A stretch of DNA of 38,719 nucleotides from Streptomyces sp. LUP47B (lineage in GTDB: Bacteria; Actinomycetota; Actinomycetes; Streptomycetales; Streptomycetaceae). Shown in pieces: positions 16,196-24,224 of this stretch. Every line of letters begins with the position of its first letter. Position 1 is the first letter of the stretch. The notes below the pieces were generated by a model, which did not search any database, was not told the DNA's origin, and saw only the letters and a list, made by a program, of their open reading frames with translations. The position numbers and the translations under genes were made by a program. The stretch lies in the NCBI RefSeq assembly GCF_001746295.1, contig NZ_MJAH01000023.1:70979-109697 (forward strand). Reading direction: 5' to 3'.

Positions 16196-18411
16196 ACCAC
16201 CAACGCGTCGAGCGCCACCGCCCCCTGCCCCCGGGGCAGCACCATCAGCGGGTTGATGTCGAGCTCCGCGACCTCGTCCCCGAGCTCCAGGGCCATGCGC
16301 TGCACGCGCAGCACGACCTCCACGAGGGCGTCGAGATCCGCGGGCGGCCGCCCCCGGACCCCGTCGAGGAGGGCTCGTCCGCGCAGGTCGTCCAGCATGT
16401 CCCGGGCCTGCTCCTCACCGAAGGGCGGCACACGTACGGCCGTGTCCCGCAGCACCTCGACCAGCACCCCGCCGAGCCCGACCGTCACCGTCGGCCCGAA
16501 CAGCTCGTCGTGTGCGGCCCCCACGACCATCTCGACGCCCCGCTCGACCATCTGGCAGACCAGGACGCCGTCCAGCGGGACGTCCTCGTAGCGGGCGATG
16601 TCGGTCAGCTCGCGGTAGGCGTCCCGGACCTGGCTGGCCGAGGTCAGGCCGATCTTCACCAGGCCCAGTTCGGTCTTGTGGGCGATCTTCGCGCCGGACG
16701 CCTTCATGACGACCGGGTAGCCCACCAGGCCCGCCGCGCGGACGGCCGCCGCCGCGCTGGTCACCAGCTGCTCGCGCGGCACTCGGATCCCGTACGCCCG
16801 CAGCAGTTGCTTCGCCGCGTGCTCGCTCAGCTGCTGGCCGGGGCGCATCAGGGCCTGCGCCTTGCGGAAGGAGGGGGAGGGGCTGCGCGGGGCCTCGTCG
16901 AAGGGGGAGCGGTAGCGGCTGACGAAGCGGTGGTGGGCGAGGTAGGCGCGGACCGCGGTGATGCAGTTGCCGACCGTGCGGAAAGTGGCCACCCGGGACG
17001 AGCCGAGCAGCACCTCGCGGTAGGCCGGCTCGGTGCCGACGGGCGAACCCCACACCACGCAGACCAGCTTGTCGGTCTGCTCGGCCGCGTCCACCAGGTC
17101 CTGCACCAGCCGGTCGCTCAGCGGCGGAAAGGGCCCGGTGACCGGGCAGATCAGTACCCCGACCGACGGGTCCGCGAGGATCGCGTCGATGATCTTACGG
17201 CCGCGTTCGTCACCGACCGGGTGGCCGCCGTTGTCGACCGGGTTGGCCACGCTCAGGAACTCCGGTATCCACTGGTGCAGTTCGGCCTGCTTCGCCGCCG
17301 AGAGGGTGGGCAGCCCGAGGCCCGCCTCCGTCGCCAGGTCGGCGAAGTGCGCGCCCGTGCCGCCCGAGATCGAGTAGACGACGACCCCTTCGGCGCGTGG
17401 CGGCTTCGCGCGGGCCAACAGGGCGGCGGTGTCCTGGAGTTCGTCGAGGCCGTCGACGCGGATCACGCCGTACTGCCGCATCGCTGCGTCCACCACCGTG
17501 TCCGCGCCGGTGAGTTTGCCCGTGTGGGAGGCGGCCGTACGGGCGCCGGTCTCGGTGCGGCCGACCTTGACCGCGACCACCGGCACCTTGCGGCGGGCGG
17601 CCCGGTCGGCGGCGAGCAGGAAGGAGCGGCCGTTCTTCAGGCCCTCGAGGTAGCAGGCGATGGCGCCGACCTCGGGACGCTCGGCGAAGTAGGAGAGGAA
17701 GTCGGCACTCTCCAGATCGGCCTCGTTGCCGGTGGGGGCCCAGTGGGTGAGGCGGATGCCGAGCTCCTGGAGGGCGAAGACGGGGCGGCCCTGGTGGCCG
17801 GACTGGGTGATGAGGGCGATCCCGGGCCCGTCGAGGTCGTCGCGGAACGACGAGAAGGCGTTCAGGTTGGTGTTGGGCCCCAGCAGCCGCATCCCGGACT
17901 CCGCCACGGCGGCGCCGAGACGCTCCTGCGCCGCCGCCCCCTCCTCGCCGGTCTCCGCGAAGCCGGAGGCGAAGACGACCGCGAACTTCACCTTGGCCTC
18001 GGCCAGTTGCCCGATCAGCGGGAGAGGCTCCGCGACCAGCAGGACGGCGAGGTCGATCTGCTCGGGCAGGTCGGCGACGGATGCCACGCAGGGGATGCCG
18101 AAGACTGACGGGCGGGTCGGATGCACCGGGTGCAGCCGGGCTCCCACCCGGCCCGCCCAGTCGATCAGCTGCCGGGTGACACCGGTGTTCGGCCGGCCCT
18201 CGGCGTCCGAGGCGCCGATCACGGCGACGGACTCCGGCCGGAAGAAGCGGTCCAGATCGGGGACGTCGGCATACAGCGGACGGCCGCCGACGTCGAGATC
18301 GTCGACCTCGGCGGGCCGGCCGTGGACGGCGGGCCCGGGTTGCTCGCCGCACGCGACGACCCGGGCCCGGCGGGAGTCGGTGGTGAGGGTGCCGTGGGTT
18401 GATCCAAGCAT
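16186..18411 (-). CDS. NDP-forming acyl-CoA synthetase (acetate-CoA ligase family)
   Basis: A 741-residue fused ACD-type enzyme: CoA-binding domain (VAVIGASDAEGRPNTGVTRQL, about 65-85), succinyl-CoA-ligase-like domains with the phosphohistidine motif SHTGKL (about 304-309), and a C-terminal ATP-grasp domain (YPVVMKASGAKIAHKTELGLVK). This family interconverts acyl-CoA with acid while making or using ATP or ADP. It has about 60 residues ahead of the CoA-binding domain, so a later start is possible, but ATG 18411 follows a GGAG site. It is the first gene of an operon with enoyl-CoA hydratase (ten-base overlap) and flavin reductase. Two operator palindromes lie upstream. It may activate, or release, an acid of the pathway. 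Confidence 0.88.
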   Translation of the reverse strand: MLGSTHGTLTTDSRRARVVACGEQPGPAVHGRPAEVDDLDVGGRPLYADVPDLDRFFRPESVAVIGASDAEGRPNTGVTRQLIDWAGRVGARLHPVHPTRPSVFGIPCVASVADLPEQIDLAVLLVAEPLPLIGQLAEAKVKFAVVFASGFAETGEEGAAAQERLGAAVAESGMRLLGPNTNLNAFSSFRDDLDGPGIALITQSGHQGRPVFALQELGIRLTHWAPTGNEADLESADFLSYFAERPEVGAIACYLEGLKNGRSFLLAADRAARRKVPVVAVKVGRTETGARTAASHTGKLTGADTVVDAAMRQYGVIRVDGLDELQDTAALLARAKPPRAEGVVVYSISGGTGAHFADLATEAGLGLPTLSAAKQAELHQWIPEFLSVANPVDNGGHPVGDERGRKIIDAILADPSVGVLICPVTGPFPPLSDRLVQDLVDAAEQTDKLVCVVWGSPVGTEPAYREVLLGSSRVATFRTVGNCITAVRAYLAHHRFVSRYRSPFDEAPRSPSPSFRKAQALMRPGQQLSEHAAKQLLRAYGIRVPREQLVTSAAAAVRAAGLVGYPVVMKASGAKIAHKTELGLVKIGLTSASQVRDAYRELTDIARYEDVPLDGVLVCQMVERGVEMVVGAAHDELFGPTVTVGLGGVLVEVLRDTAVRVPPFGEEQARDMLDDLRGRALLDGVRGRPPADLDALVEVVLRVQRMALELGDEVAELDINPLMVLPRGQGAVALDALVVCR

Positions 18412-18449
18412 CGGTCCGCCCGCTCCTGTCGTCGTGACAGCACAAATAA

Positions 18450-18464
18450 CTGACGCACTGTCAG
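18450..18464. promoter_or_regulatory. Operator-like palindrome 1 before acyl-CoA synthetase
   Basis: CTGACGCACTGTCAG, perfect five-base arms, 39 bases upstream of the synthetase start. The first of a tandem pair. Confidence 0.72.
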
Positions 18465-18473
18465 ATTACAGAA

Positions 18474-18488
18474 CTGACGAGGTGTCAG
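18474..18488. promoter_or_regulatory. Operator-like palindrome 2 before acyl-CoA synthetase
   Basis: CTGACGAGGTGTCAG, perfect five-base arms, exactly 24 bases from the neighbouring site. A further palindrome with different arms, CTGTC-N5-GACAG, is at 18426-18440 nearer the gene. Confidence 0.72.
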
Positions 18489-18520
18489 GAACGGGCGTGC
18501 ACGCAAAGTTGATGCGCCGA

Positions 18521-20017
18521 CTACAGGACCGCGAGGACCTCCTTGGCCACCCGCTCGCCCGACCGCACCGCACCGTCCATGAAGCCCATCCAGTGGATCG
18601 ACGTCTCGGTCCCGGCCCAGTGGATGCCGCCGACGGGGGCGCGCAGGGCGGGGCCGTACTGGGTGAGCACTCCGGGAGCGCCGATGGAGACGGGGCCGCC
18701 GCGGGTGTAGGCCTCGTTGTTCCAGCGTTGCAGGACGAACGAGGTGGGGGAGGCCGCTTTCGAGCCGAAGTACGTCACGTAGTCCTTGAGGACGGCCGCC
18801 TTGACCTCCGCCTCGCTCGCCGCGTCGTACTTGCGGGCCTCGTCGGCCTCGATGAAGCCCATCAGGGCGCCGTAGGAGGCGTCGGGCGGGGAGTTGTCGA
18901 AGGTCGAGCTGATCACGCCGGTGTCGCTGACCACCTGGCCGTTGAGGCCGTCCGCCCGCCAGAAGGGGGTGTCGTAGATCGCGATCGCCTTGCCGACCGA
19001 GGCCATCGGCAGGCGCTGGGTGAGCTGGTCGCGGGCGGCGGGCAGCAGCGGGTCGTAGGTGATGCGGGCCGCGAGCGGCGGCGGTACGGCGACCACGACG
19101 CGCTTGGCGGTGACGGTGACGCCGTCGGCCGTGACGACGTACTTCGCGCCGGCCTTGGTGATCGTGCGCACCGGGGCGTTCAGCACCACCCGGTCGCCCA
19201 GCGTGGCGGCGAGCTTGATCGGCACCACCTGGGAGCCGCCGACGAAGCGCAGCTCCTGGGCGCCGCCCGCGGTCTCGGTGAGGCGTTCCAGGGTGCCAGG
19301 GGTGGTCTCGTTGCCGGCCGCGGCGATGTAGAAGAGGACGAACAGCAGGGAGAGTTCACGGGGTTCGGCCGAGAAGATCGACGTGCAGGCCACGTCCAGG
19401 AGGAACTTGGCCGACGGGATCACGGCGTTGGCGCGCAGCCAGCTCTCGAAGGTCTGCCGGTCCCATTCCTCGGCCTTGGCGGCGGTCCAGGGCGCGTCCA
19501 GCGGGATGGTCTTGGCCATGTCGTCGAGGGAGGCCTGGACGATCGCCGCGTTGGCGAGACCGGCCGCGTCGATCGGCGGGACCGAGCCGAGGAGGCCGTC
19601 GGTGGCGTAGGGGGTCTTCTTGCCGTCCTTGTAGAGCAGGTTCTTGCCGGTGTTGTAGGTGGGGAAGGTCCCCACCCCGAGCGAGTCCGCAAGGGCCTTG
19701 ATGCGGTCCTGGGTGGGGCCGATGAACTCGCCGCCGCCCTCCGTGACACCGCCGCCCGCCAGAGGCAGGTTGAGGACCCGGCCGCCGACCCGGTCGCGGG
19801 CCTCCAGTACGGCGACGGTCTTTCCGCCCGCGACCAGGTCACGGGCCGCGGTGAGCCCGGCGAGACCGCCGCCGACGATCGCGACGTCCACGTCACGGGT
19901 GGCGGCGGAGGCGGGGGAGGCGGCGGTGCCGGTGAGAGCGACGGCACCGGCCGCCGCGGCGGCACCGCCGAGCAGGGAGCGCCGGGAGAGCGGGGAGAGC
20001 TGTCTTTCGCGTGCCAC
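18521..20017 (-). CDS. Flavin monoamine oxidase, Tat-exported
   Basis: A 498-residue FAD amine oxidase, oxidising an amine to an aldehyde with release of peroxide. The N-terminus carries a Tat signal, RRSLLGGAAAAAGAVAL, ending near ASPASA, followed by the FAD motif VAIVGGGLAGLTAARDLVAGG and DRVGGRVLNLPLAGG. The C-terminus has the family's GGIHWAGTETSIHWMGFMDGAVRSG FAD-covering segment in pieces. GTG 20017 was chosen over a start 324 bases upstream because GGAGG precedes it and it gives a clean Tat signal. It ends 33 bases from the tandem operators but is transcribed toward the synthetase, so these need not control it. A GAACA-N7-TGTTC inverted repeat lies upstream at 20052-20068. Confidence 0.88.
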   Translation of the reverse strand: MARERQLSPLSRRSLLGGAAAAAGAVALTGTAASPASAATRDVDVAIVGGGLAGLTAARDLVAGGKTVAVLEARDRVGGRVLNLPLAGGGVTEGGGEFIGPTQDRIKALADSLGVGTFPTYNTGKNLLYKDGKKTPYATDGLLGSVPPIDAAGLANAAIVQASLDDMAKTIPLDAPWTAAKAEEWDRQTFESWLRANAVIPSAKFLLDVACTSIFSAEPRELSLLFVLFYIAAAGNETTPGTLERLTETAGGAQELRFVGGSQVVPIKLAATLGDRVVLNAPVRTITKAGAKYVVTADGVTVTAKRVVVAVPPPLAARITYDPLLPAARDQLTQRLPMASVGKAIAIYDTPFWRADGLNGQVVSDTGVISSTFDNSPPDASYGALMGFIEADEARKYDAASEAEVKAAVLKDYVTYFGSKAASPTSFVLQRWNNEAYTRGGPVSIGAPGVLTQYGPALRAPVGGIHWAGTETSIHWMGFMDGAVRSGERVAKEVLAVL

Positions 20018-20165
20018 GTGCGTCCTCCGTAGTGGAGAGAGTGTGGAGCTAGAACATGAGAAGTGTTCACATTCTGGCCCCGCACGGTGGCACACGACAA
20101 CGCTCCCGCCACATCTCTCACAGATGTAACAGGAGCGCCGGTGAAGCGAGTTGGGGTGCTCTCCG

Positions 20166-21359
20166 TCAGACGGGAAGCCGCGAGAGCCTGCCCGCGCCGG
20201 CCTTCTCGACGGCCTTCGCGATCTTCTCCGCGTCGATCGCGACCTCGCGGAAGGTGCCGCTGATGGGAGTGACGTACCCGGTGAAGAAGAGCCCTGGGGC
20301 GTCGTCGGGGCAGCGGGAGCCGTTGACGACCGGTCTGCCATGGGCGTCGAGGACGCCGAGGTGGCCGACCAGGCCCTCCAGCGAGCGGGCGTAACCGGTC
20401 GCCGCGATCACCGCGTCCGGGCCGACGCGGGTGCCGTCGGCGAGCAGCACCTCGCCGTCCTCGAAGCCCTCCACGGCGGCCACCACCTCGACCCTGCCCT
20501 TGCGGATCGCGTCGATGAGGCCGACGTCCTGGACCGGGATGGCGCCCTCCTTGACCCGGCTGTAGAGCCCGGTGTCGGGGCGGGGCAGTCCGTGCTCCGA
20601 CAGGTCCGGCACGCTGAGCTTCGCCATGGGCCGGGCCAGCCGGTCCACGAGGCCCACCGGCAGCCGCCGTACCAGAACGCCCGTGTACTGGGCGGCCCAG
20701 CCGGCCGTGGAGCGGCGGACGATGTGCGGGGCGGTGCGCACGGACAGCCGTACCCGCGAGGCGCCGCCCTCGACCAGGTCCACGGCGATCTCGGCGCCCG
20801 TGTTGCCCACGCCGACGACGAGGACGTCACGTCCGGCGTAGGGCTCGGGGTTGCGGTACTCGCCGGCGTGCCGGAGTTCGCCCTTGTAGGTGTCGCGGCC
20901 CGGCCAGTCCGGCAGCAGCGGGGTGTGGTTGTAGCCGGTGGCGACGACCACCGCGGCGCCGGTCAGCTCGCGGCCGCCGGTCGCGTGCAGCAGCCAGCCG
21001 GTGCCGTCGGGGGTGCGCTCGACACGCGAGACCTCGACGCCGGTGACGGTCTCCAGCTCGTGGAACTCGGCGTACTTCTCCAGGTAGCGCACCACGTCGT
21101 CGCGGGCGACCCAGCGGCCGAAGCGGCGGGGCATCGGGAGGCCCGGCAGGGCCGACAGACGGCGGGTGGTGTGCAGGTGCAGCCGGTCGTAGTGGCGCCG
21201 CCAGGACGCGCCGACGTGCTCGGACTTCTCCAGCACGACCGCGCGGATGCCCCGGGCGCGCAGCGCGTACGCGACGGAGAGTCCGGCCGGACCGCCGCCG
21301 ACGACGTACACGGGGCGATCGGGCTGGTCGGGGCGGTCTGCGGGTGTGGAGTCGGCCAT
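20166..21359 (-). CDS. FAD/NAD(P)-dependent monooxygenase-like oxidoreductase
   Basis: A 397-residue two-Rossmann flavoprotein: GGGPAGLSVAYAL (FAD, about residues 21-33) and VVGVGNTGAEIAVDL (NADPH, about 175-189). Between them YKGELRHAGEY resembles the FMO/Baeyer-Villiger fingerprint FxGxxxHxxxY with Tyr for Phe. The ATG motif VVVATGYNHTPLLPDWPG and a later AATGYARSL fit FMO/YUCCA-like enzymes. ATG 21359 was chosen because the upstream extension is unlike the family. It is separated from the amine oxidase by 148 bases and is divergent from the DoxX gene. Substrate unknown; oxygenation of a pathway intermediate is possible. Confidence 0.85.
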   Translation of the reverse strand: MADSTPADRPDQPDRPVYVVGGGPAGLSVAYALRARGIRAVVLEKSEHVGASWRRHYDRLHLHTTRRLSALPGLPMPRRFGRWVARDDVVRYLEKYAEFHELETVTGVEVSRVERTPDGTGWLLHATGGRELTGAAVVVATGYNHTPLLPDWPGRDTYKGELRHAGEYRNPEPYAGRDVLVVGVGNTGAEIAVDLVEGGASRVRLSVRTAPHIVRRSTAGWAAQYTGVLVRRLPVGLVDRLARPMAKLSVPDLSEHGLPRPDTGLYSRVKEGAIPVQDVGLIDAIRKGRVEVVAAVEGFEDGEVLLADGTRVGPDAVIAATGYARSLEGLVGHLGVLDAHGRPVVNGSRCPDDAPGLFFTGYVTPISGTFREVAIDAEKIAKAVEKAGAGRLSRLPV

Positions 21360-21550
21360 GAGCGCGAGCGTAATCAGACAGCGCGTTGATGGGTCTCGGT
21401 CAAGATGGGAATTGGTTGCGGATCGATCACGGCTGTAGGAGGGGTGGGTGGGACCTGTGGCGTAGGTCACCTGGTTGTGCGTGTACGGAAAAGTCACCTC
21501 GGTGGGCGCACAGGATTCCGGCGGCGACCGCGGTCTTCCCGGGGTCCGGG

Positions 21551-21569
21551 ATCTGACGTACCGTCAGAT
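21551..21569. promoter_or_regulatory. Operator-like palindrome before DoxX
   Basis: ATCTGACG-TAC-CGTCAGAT: perfect eight-base arms around a three-base centre, the most symmetrical copy in the window. It ends only three bases before the DoxX ATG. Confidence 0.8.
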
Positions 21570-21572
21570 TTC

Positions 21573-22019
21573 ATGGACACGATCTGGCTGACCGGCGCGC
21601 AATGGCTGGCCGTCCTGCGCATCGGCCTCGGGCTGTGGTGGCTGGAGAGCTGGCGGCACAAGGACAAGAGGACGTGGTTCGAGGGCGGCGGCATCACCTG
21701 GGCCGCGGACATCGCCGCCAAGCACCGCTGGACCCCGGTCCGCAGCGGCTTCGACGTGCTGGTCGCGCCCCGCCCCAGGACGATGGCGTACGTCGTCGCG
21801 TACGCCGAACTCGCCCTCGGCGCAGGCCTGATCCTCGGCTTCCTGACCCCGCTCGCGCTGGTCGGCGGCCTGCTCCTGAACGTCCTCTACTTCACGCTCA
21901 TGATCCACGACTGGGCCGAGCAGGGGCAGAACTCGATGATGGCCCTCATCTCGCTCGTGGCCCTGTTCGCGATGTCCTGGCAGACGTGGTCGCTCGACGC
22001 CGCGCTGGGCTGGTTCTGA
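21573..22019 (+). CDS. DoxX-family membrane protein
   Basis: A 148-residue protein with four hydrophobic segments, of the DoxX/TQO-large-subunit-like family. ATG 21573 was chosen because the N-terminus MDTIWLTGAQWLAVLRIGLGLWW is the start of the first helix; the upstream in-frame extension is unlike a membrane protein and would read through the operator. No ribosome-binding site fits between operator and ATG, so the mRNA may be leaderless. Its stop overlaps the next gene (TGATG), so it is an operon partner of the DUF35 protein. Function in this family is poorly known; a redox or quinone-linked role in the membrane is a guess. Confidence 0.8.
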   Translation: MDTIWLTGAQWLAVLRIGLGLWWLESWRHKDKRTWFEGGGITWAADIAAKHRWTPVRSGFDVLVAPRPRTMAYVVAYAELALGAGLILGFLTPLALVGGLLLNVLYFTLMIHDWAEQGQNSMMALISLVALFAMSWQTWSLDAALGWF

Positions 22020-22432
22020 TGGGCGCGAGATACGACCTGCCGGAGGCGGACGCCTTCACGCGGACCTACTGGGACGCGGCGGCGCGGGGCGTCCTGCTGC
22101 TCAGGCACTGCGGGGCCTGTGACCGGGTCCACCACTATCCCCGTGAGTTCTGCCCGCGCTGCTGGAGCGAGGACGTCACCTGGTCCGCGGCCACCGGCCG
22201 TGCCACGCTCCACACCTGGTCCGTCGTCCACCGCAACGACCTGCCGCCCTTCAAGGACCGCACCCCGTACGTCGCCGCCGTCGTCGACCTCGCCGAGGGC
22301 CCCCGGATGATGACGGAGATCGTCGACTGCGCACACGAGGATCTGCGGGCCGGGCTGGAGCTGGAGGCGGTGTTCCCGGACGGGGTGCCGAGGTTCAGGC
22401 CGCGCGAGGCAACTGTGGCCGTTGGGGGATGA
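22019..22432 (+). CDS. Zn-ribbon/OB-fold protein (DUF35)
   Basis: A 137-residue DUF35 protein with a rubredoxin-like zinc ribbon, CGACDRVHHYPREFCPRC (about residues 31-48), followed by an OB-fold domain with TPYVAAVVDLAEGPRMMTEIV. DUF35 proteins commonly bind acyl-CoA and partner with thiolase-like enzymes, as in the ChsH2-Ltp2 aldol cleavage of steroid side chains. Normally the thiolase gene is adjacent; here the only candidate is at 36852, 14 kb away, under the same type of operator. It is coupled to DoxX by a TGATG overlap. The 3' end is tandemly duplicated downstream. Confidence 0.88.
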   Translation: MGARYDLPEADAFTRTYWDAAARGVLLLRHCGACDRVHHYPREFCPRCWSEDVTWSAATGRATLHTWSVVHRNDLPPFKDRTPYVAAVVDLAEGPRMMTEIVDCAHEDLRAGLELEAVFPDGVPRFRPREATVAVGG

Positions 22433-22697
22433 GCGACGGGCGTCGACCTTGTCAGGGACCGTCGATCGTGCCGGTGAGGACCTGCGGCCTGGCTGGAGTT
22501 TGAGGCGGTGTTCCCGGGCGGGGTACCGAACTTCAGGGCGGGCTGGGGGTCTGGGGCGTTGGGGATGAGCGACGGGCGTCGACCTTGCCGGGGACCGTCG
22601 TTCGTGCCGGTGCGGATCTGCGGGCCGGGCTGGAGCTGGAGGCGGTGTTCCCGGGCGGGGTAGCGAAATTCAGGCCGCGCGAGGTCTCCGGGGCGGT
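22337..22697. repeat. Tandem duplication of the DUF35 gene tail
   Basis: The stretch beginning GAGGATCTGCGGGC at 22337 inside the DUF35 gene recurs at 22476 and 22612, giving about 2.6 diverged units of roughly 136-139 bases. The linker GATGAGCGACGGGCGTCGAC, from the DUF35 stop region (22429), recurs at 22564. All copies carry CTGGAG/GAGGCGGTGTTCCCGG-like sequence. Extra copies are out of frame or closed and probably untranslated. They fill the 265-base gap before the GNAT gene. Confidence 0.8.
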
Positions 22698-23306
22698 TTG
22701 AATGGGTGGATGACCGACGTCGACGATCAGCACCTCATCCGTCCCTTCACCCCGCTGCACGGCCACGGCCTGCGCCTGTGCGCCTGGGACGCGGACTCCG
22801 ACGCCCAGGCCCAGGACTGGCTGCGCGGCGCGCTGGACCCCGAGTTCGGGCGCTGGAACACGCCTCTCACCCTGATCCACGACCTCGACGGCGCCCGTGC
22901 CGCCCTGCGACGCAGGGCTGAACAGGCGGCGCAGGGCACGAGCGTGTCGTACCGGATCACGGACGAGTCGAGCGGTACGACGATCGGACACCTCGGCATC
23001 AACGTCATCGACCACGTCATGCGCACCGCCCGTGTCGGCTACTGGGTGCTGCCCGAGGCCCGCGGCCACGGGGTGGCCACCCGCGCGCTCCGCCTCGGCG
23101 CCCACTGGGCCCTCACCGACCTCGGCCTGCACCGGCTGGAGCTGGGGCACGCCCTCGGCCACGGCGCCTCCTGCACCGTCGCCGAACGCTGCGGCTTCCG
23201 CTACGAGGGAACGCTACGGGGCGCGATGTTCGAGGCGGGACGGCACGACGCGTTCCGGGACGTGCACCTGCACGCCCGACTGGCGACCGACCCCGAACCG
23301 TCGTAA
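22698..23306 (+). CDS. GNAT-family N-acetyltransferase
   Basis: A protein of about 202 residues with the GNAT acetyl-CoA fold; the pyrophosphate loop region is PEARGHGVATRALRLGAHWAL (about residues 124-144), and the C-terminal part GHGASCTVAERCGFRYEGTLRGA is typical of RimJ/RimL-like acetyltransferases that modify protein N-termini or small amines. ATG 22698 follows a GGGGCGG site; ATG 22710 (MTDVDDQHLIRPF) is an equally plausible start. It lies directly after the repeated DUF35 tail. Substrate unknown. Confidence 0.85.
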   Translation: MNGWMTDVDDQHLIRPFTPLHGHGLRLCAWDADSDAQAQDWLRGALDPEFGRWNTPLTLIHDLDGARAALRRRAEQAAQGTSVSYRITDESSGTTIGHLGINVIDHVMRTARVGYWVLPEARGHGVATRALRLGAHWALTDLGLHRLELGHALGHGASCTVAERCGFRYEGTLRGAMFEAGRHDAFRDVHLHARLATDPEPS

Positions 23307-23345
23307 TTCGGAGGCGTCCGGCGCGCTCGCGCAGGATCATGAGAC

Positions 23346-24224
23346 ATGCCTCCCACAGCCTGGCACTCCACCCACGACCTCGACGAGTTCCTCACCCGCG
23401 CCGGTGACTTCCTGCGCTCCCGCCCGGACCTGCACACCGTTGTCCTCACCGTGACCGAGGGGCTACGCACCCGCGGGCTCCATGCGTACGGCGACGACGC
23501 GCCCCTCTTCGGGCTGCTGGAGGAGGACGGGAACGTGCGGGGGGCCTACTTCCGGACCCCTCCGTACCGGCTGTATCTCACGCCCCTGACCACCGCGCGG
23601 GCCGACTCCCTCGCCGCCCATCTGGCGGCCCTCGGCCAGGCCGTCCCCGGCGTCAGTGCCGAGGCCGCGACCGCGGCCGGTTTCGCCGAGGCCTGGCGGC
23701 GCCGGACCGGGGTCGAGGCCGTGCCGTATCAGCGCCAGCGGCTGTACCGGCTGGACACGCTGACCGAGCCGGAGCCGGTGCCGCAGGGGCGGCCGAGGAT
23801 CGCGGGGGAGGGCGACCGGGAGCTGTTGGTGCGCTGGTTCGGAGAGTTCGTCCGGGACATCGGCGAGAGCGAGAACGACGCTGTGCGCGCCGAGTCCTGG
23901 GCCGACGCCCGCCTCGCCTACGGCGGCGTCACCCTCTGGGAGGCCCCCGACGGCACCCCCGTCTCCATGGCCGGCCTCACCCCGCCGGTCGCCGGCCAGA
24001 TCCGGGTGGCGCCCGTCTACACACCGGCCGGTCTCCGCGGCCGCGGGTACGCCGGTGCCGCCACCGCCGAGGTCAGCCGGCTGGCGCGGGAGCGGGGCGC
24101 CGACGAGGTGCTGCTCTTCACCGACCTGGCCAACCCGACCAGCAACGGCCTCTACCAGCGCATCGGTTACCGGCCGGTGGCGGACTTCGCGGTGTACGAC
24201 TTTCAGGGCCAGAGCAGTTCCTGA
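23346..24224 (+). CDS. GNAT-family N-acetyltransferase (two-domain)
   Basis: A 292-residue protein. The C-terminal half (about 160-285) is a GNAT domain with VAPVYTPAGLRGRGYAGAATAEVSR as the acetyl-CoA-binding loop and NPTSNGLYQRIGYRPVADFAVYDF at the end; the N-terminal half is a degenerate related domain, as is common in Streptomyces. ATG 23346. It is convergent with the PdxH-like gene, overlapping by 22 bases. Substrate unknown. Confidence 0.85.
   Translation: MPPTAWHSTHDLDEFLTRAGDFLRSRPDLHTVVLTVTEGLRTRGLHAYGDDAPLFGLLEEDGNVRGAYFRTPPYRLYLTPLTTARADSLAAHLAALGQAVPGVSAEAATAAGFAEAWRRRTGVEAVPYQRQRLYRLDTLTEPEPVPQGRPRIAGEGDRELLVRWFGEFVRDIGESENDAVRAESWADARLAYGGVTLWEAPDGTPVSMAGLTPPVAGQIRVAPVYTPAGLRGRGYAGAATAEVSRLARERGADEVLLFTDLANPTSNGLYQRIGYRPVADFAVYDFQGQSSS

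Noticed and set aside
16510..18108. A 532-codon open frame antisense to the acyl-CoA synthetase
   Set aside because: Composition-driven shadow; the minus-strand protein shows all expected motifs and is operon-linked.
18426..18440. CTGTC-N5-GACAG as another copy of the regulon operator
   Set aside because: Its arms are different in sequence from CTGAC/GTCAG, so it was not counted as a member of the set.
17726..20032. A 768-codon plus-strand frame spanning synthetase and amine oxidase
   Set aside because: It crosses two genes and their operators, with a Gly-rich tail made from the antisense of an Ala/Pro signal region; not a real gene.
18521..20341. Long version of the amine oxidase starting at 20341
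   Set aside because: The extra 108 residues precede a clear Tat signal and overlap the neighbouring gene; the GTG at 20017 has a good ribosome-binding site.
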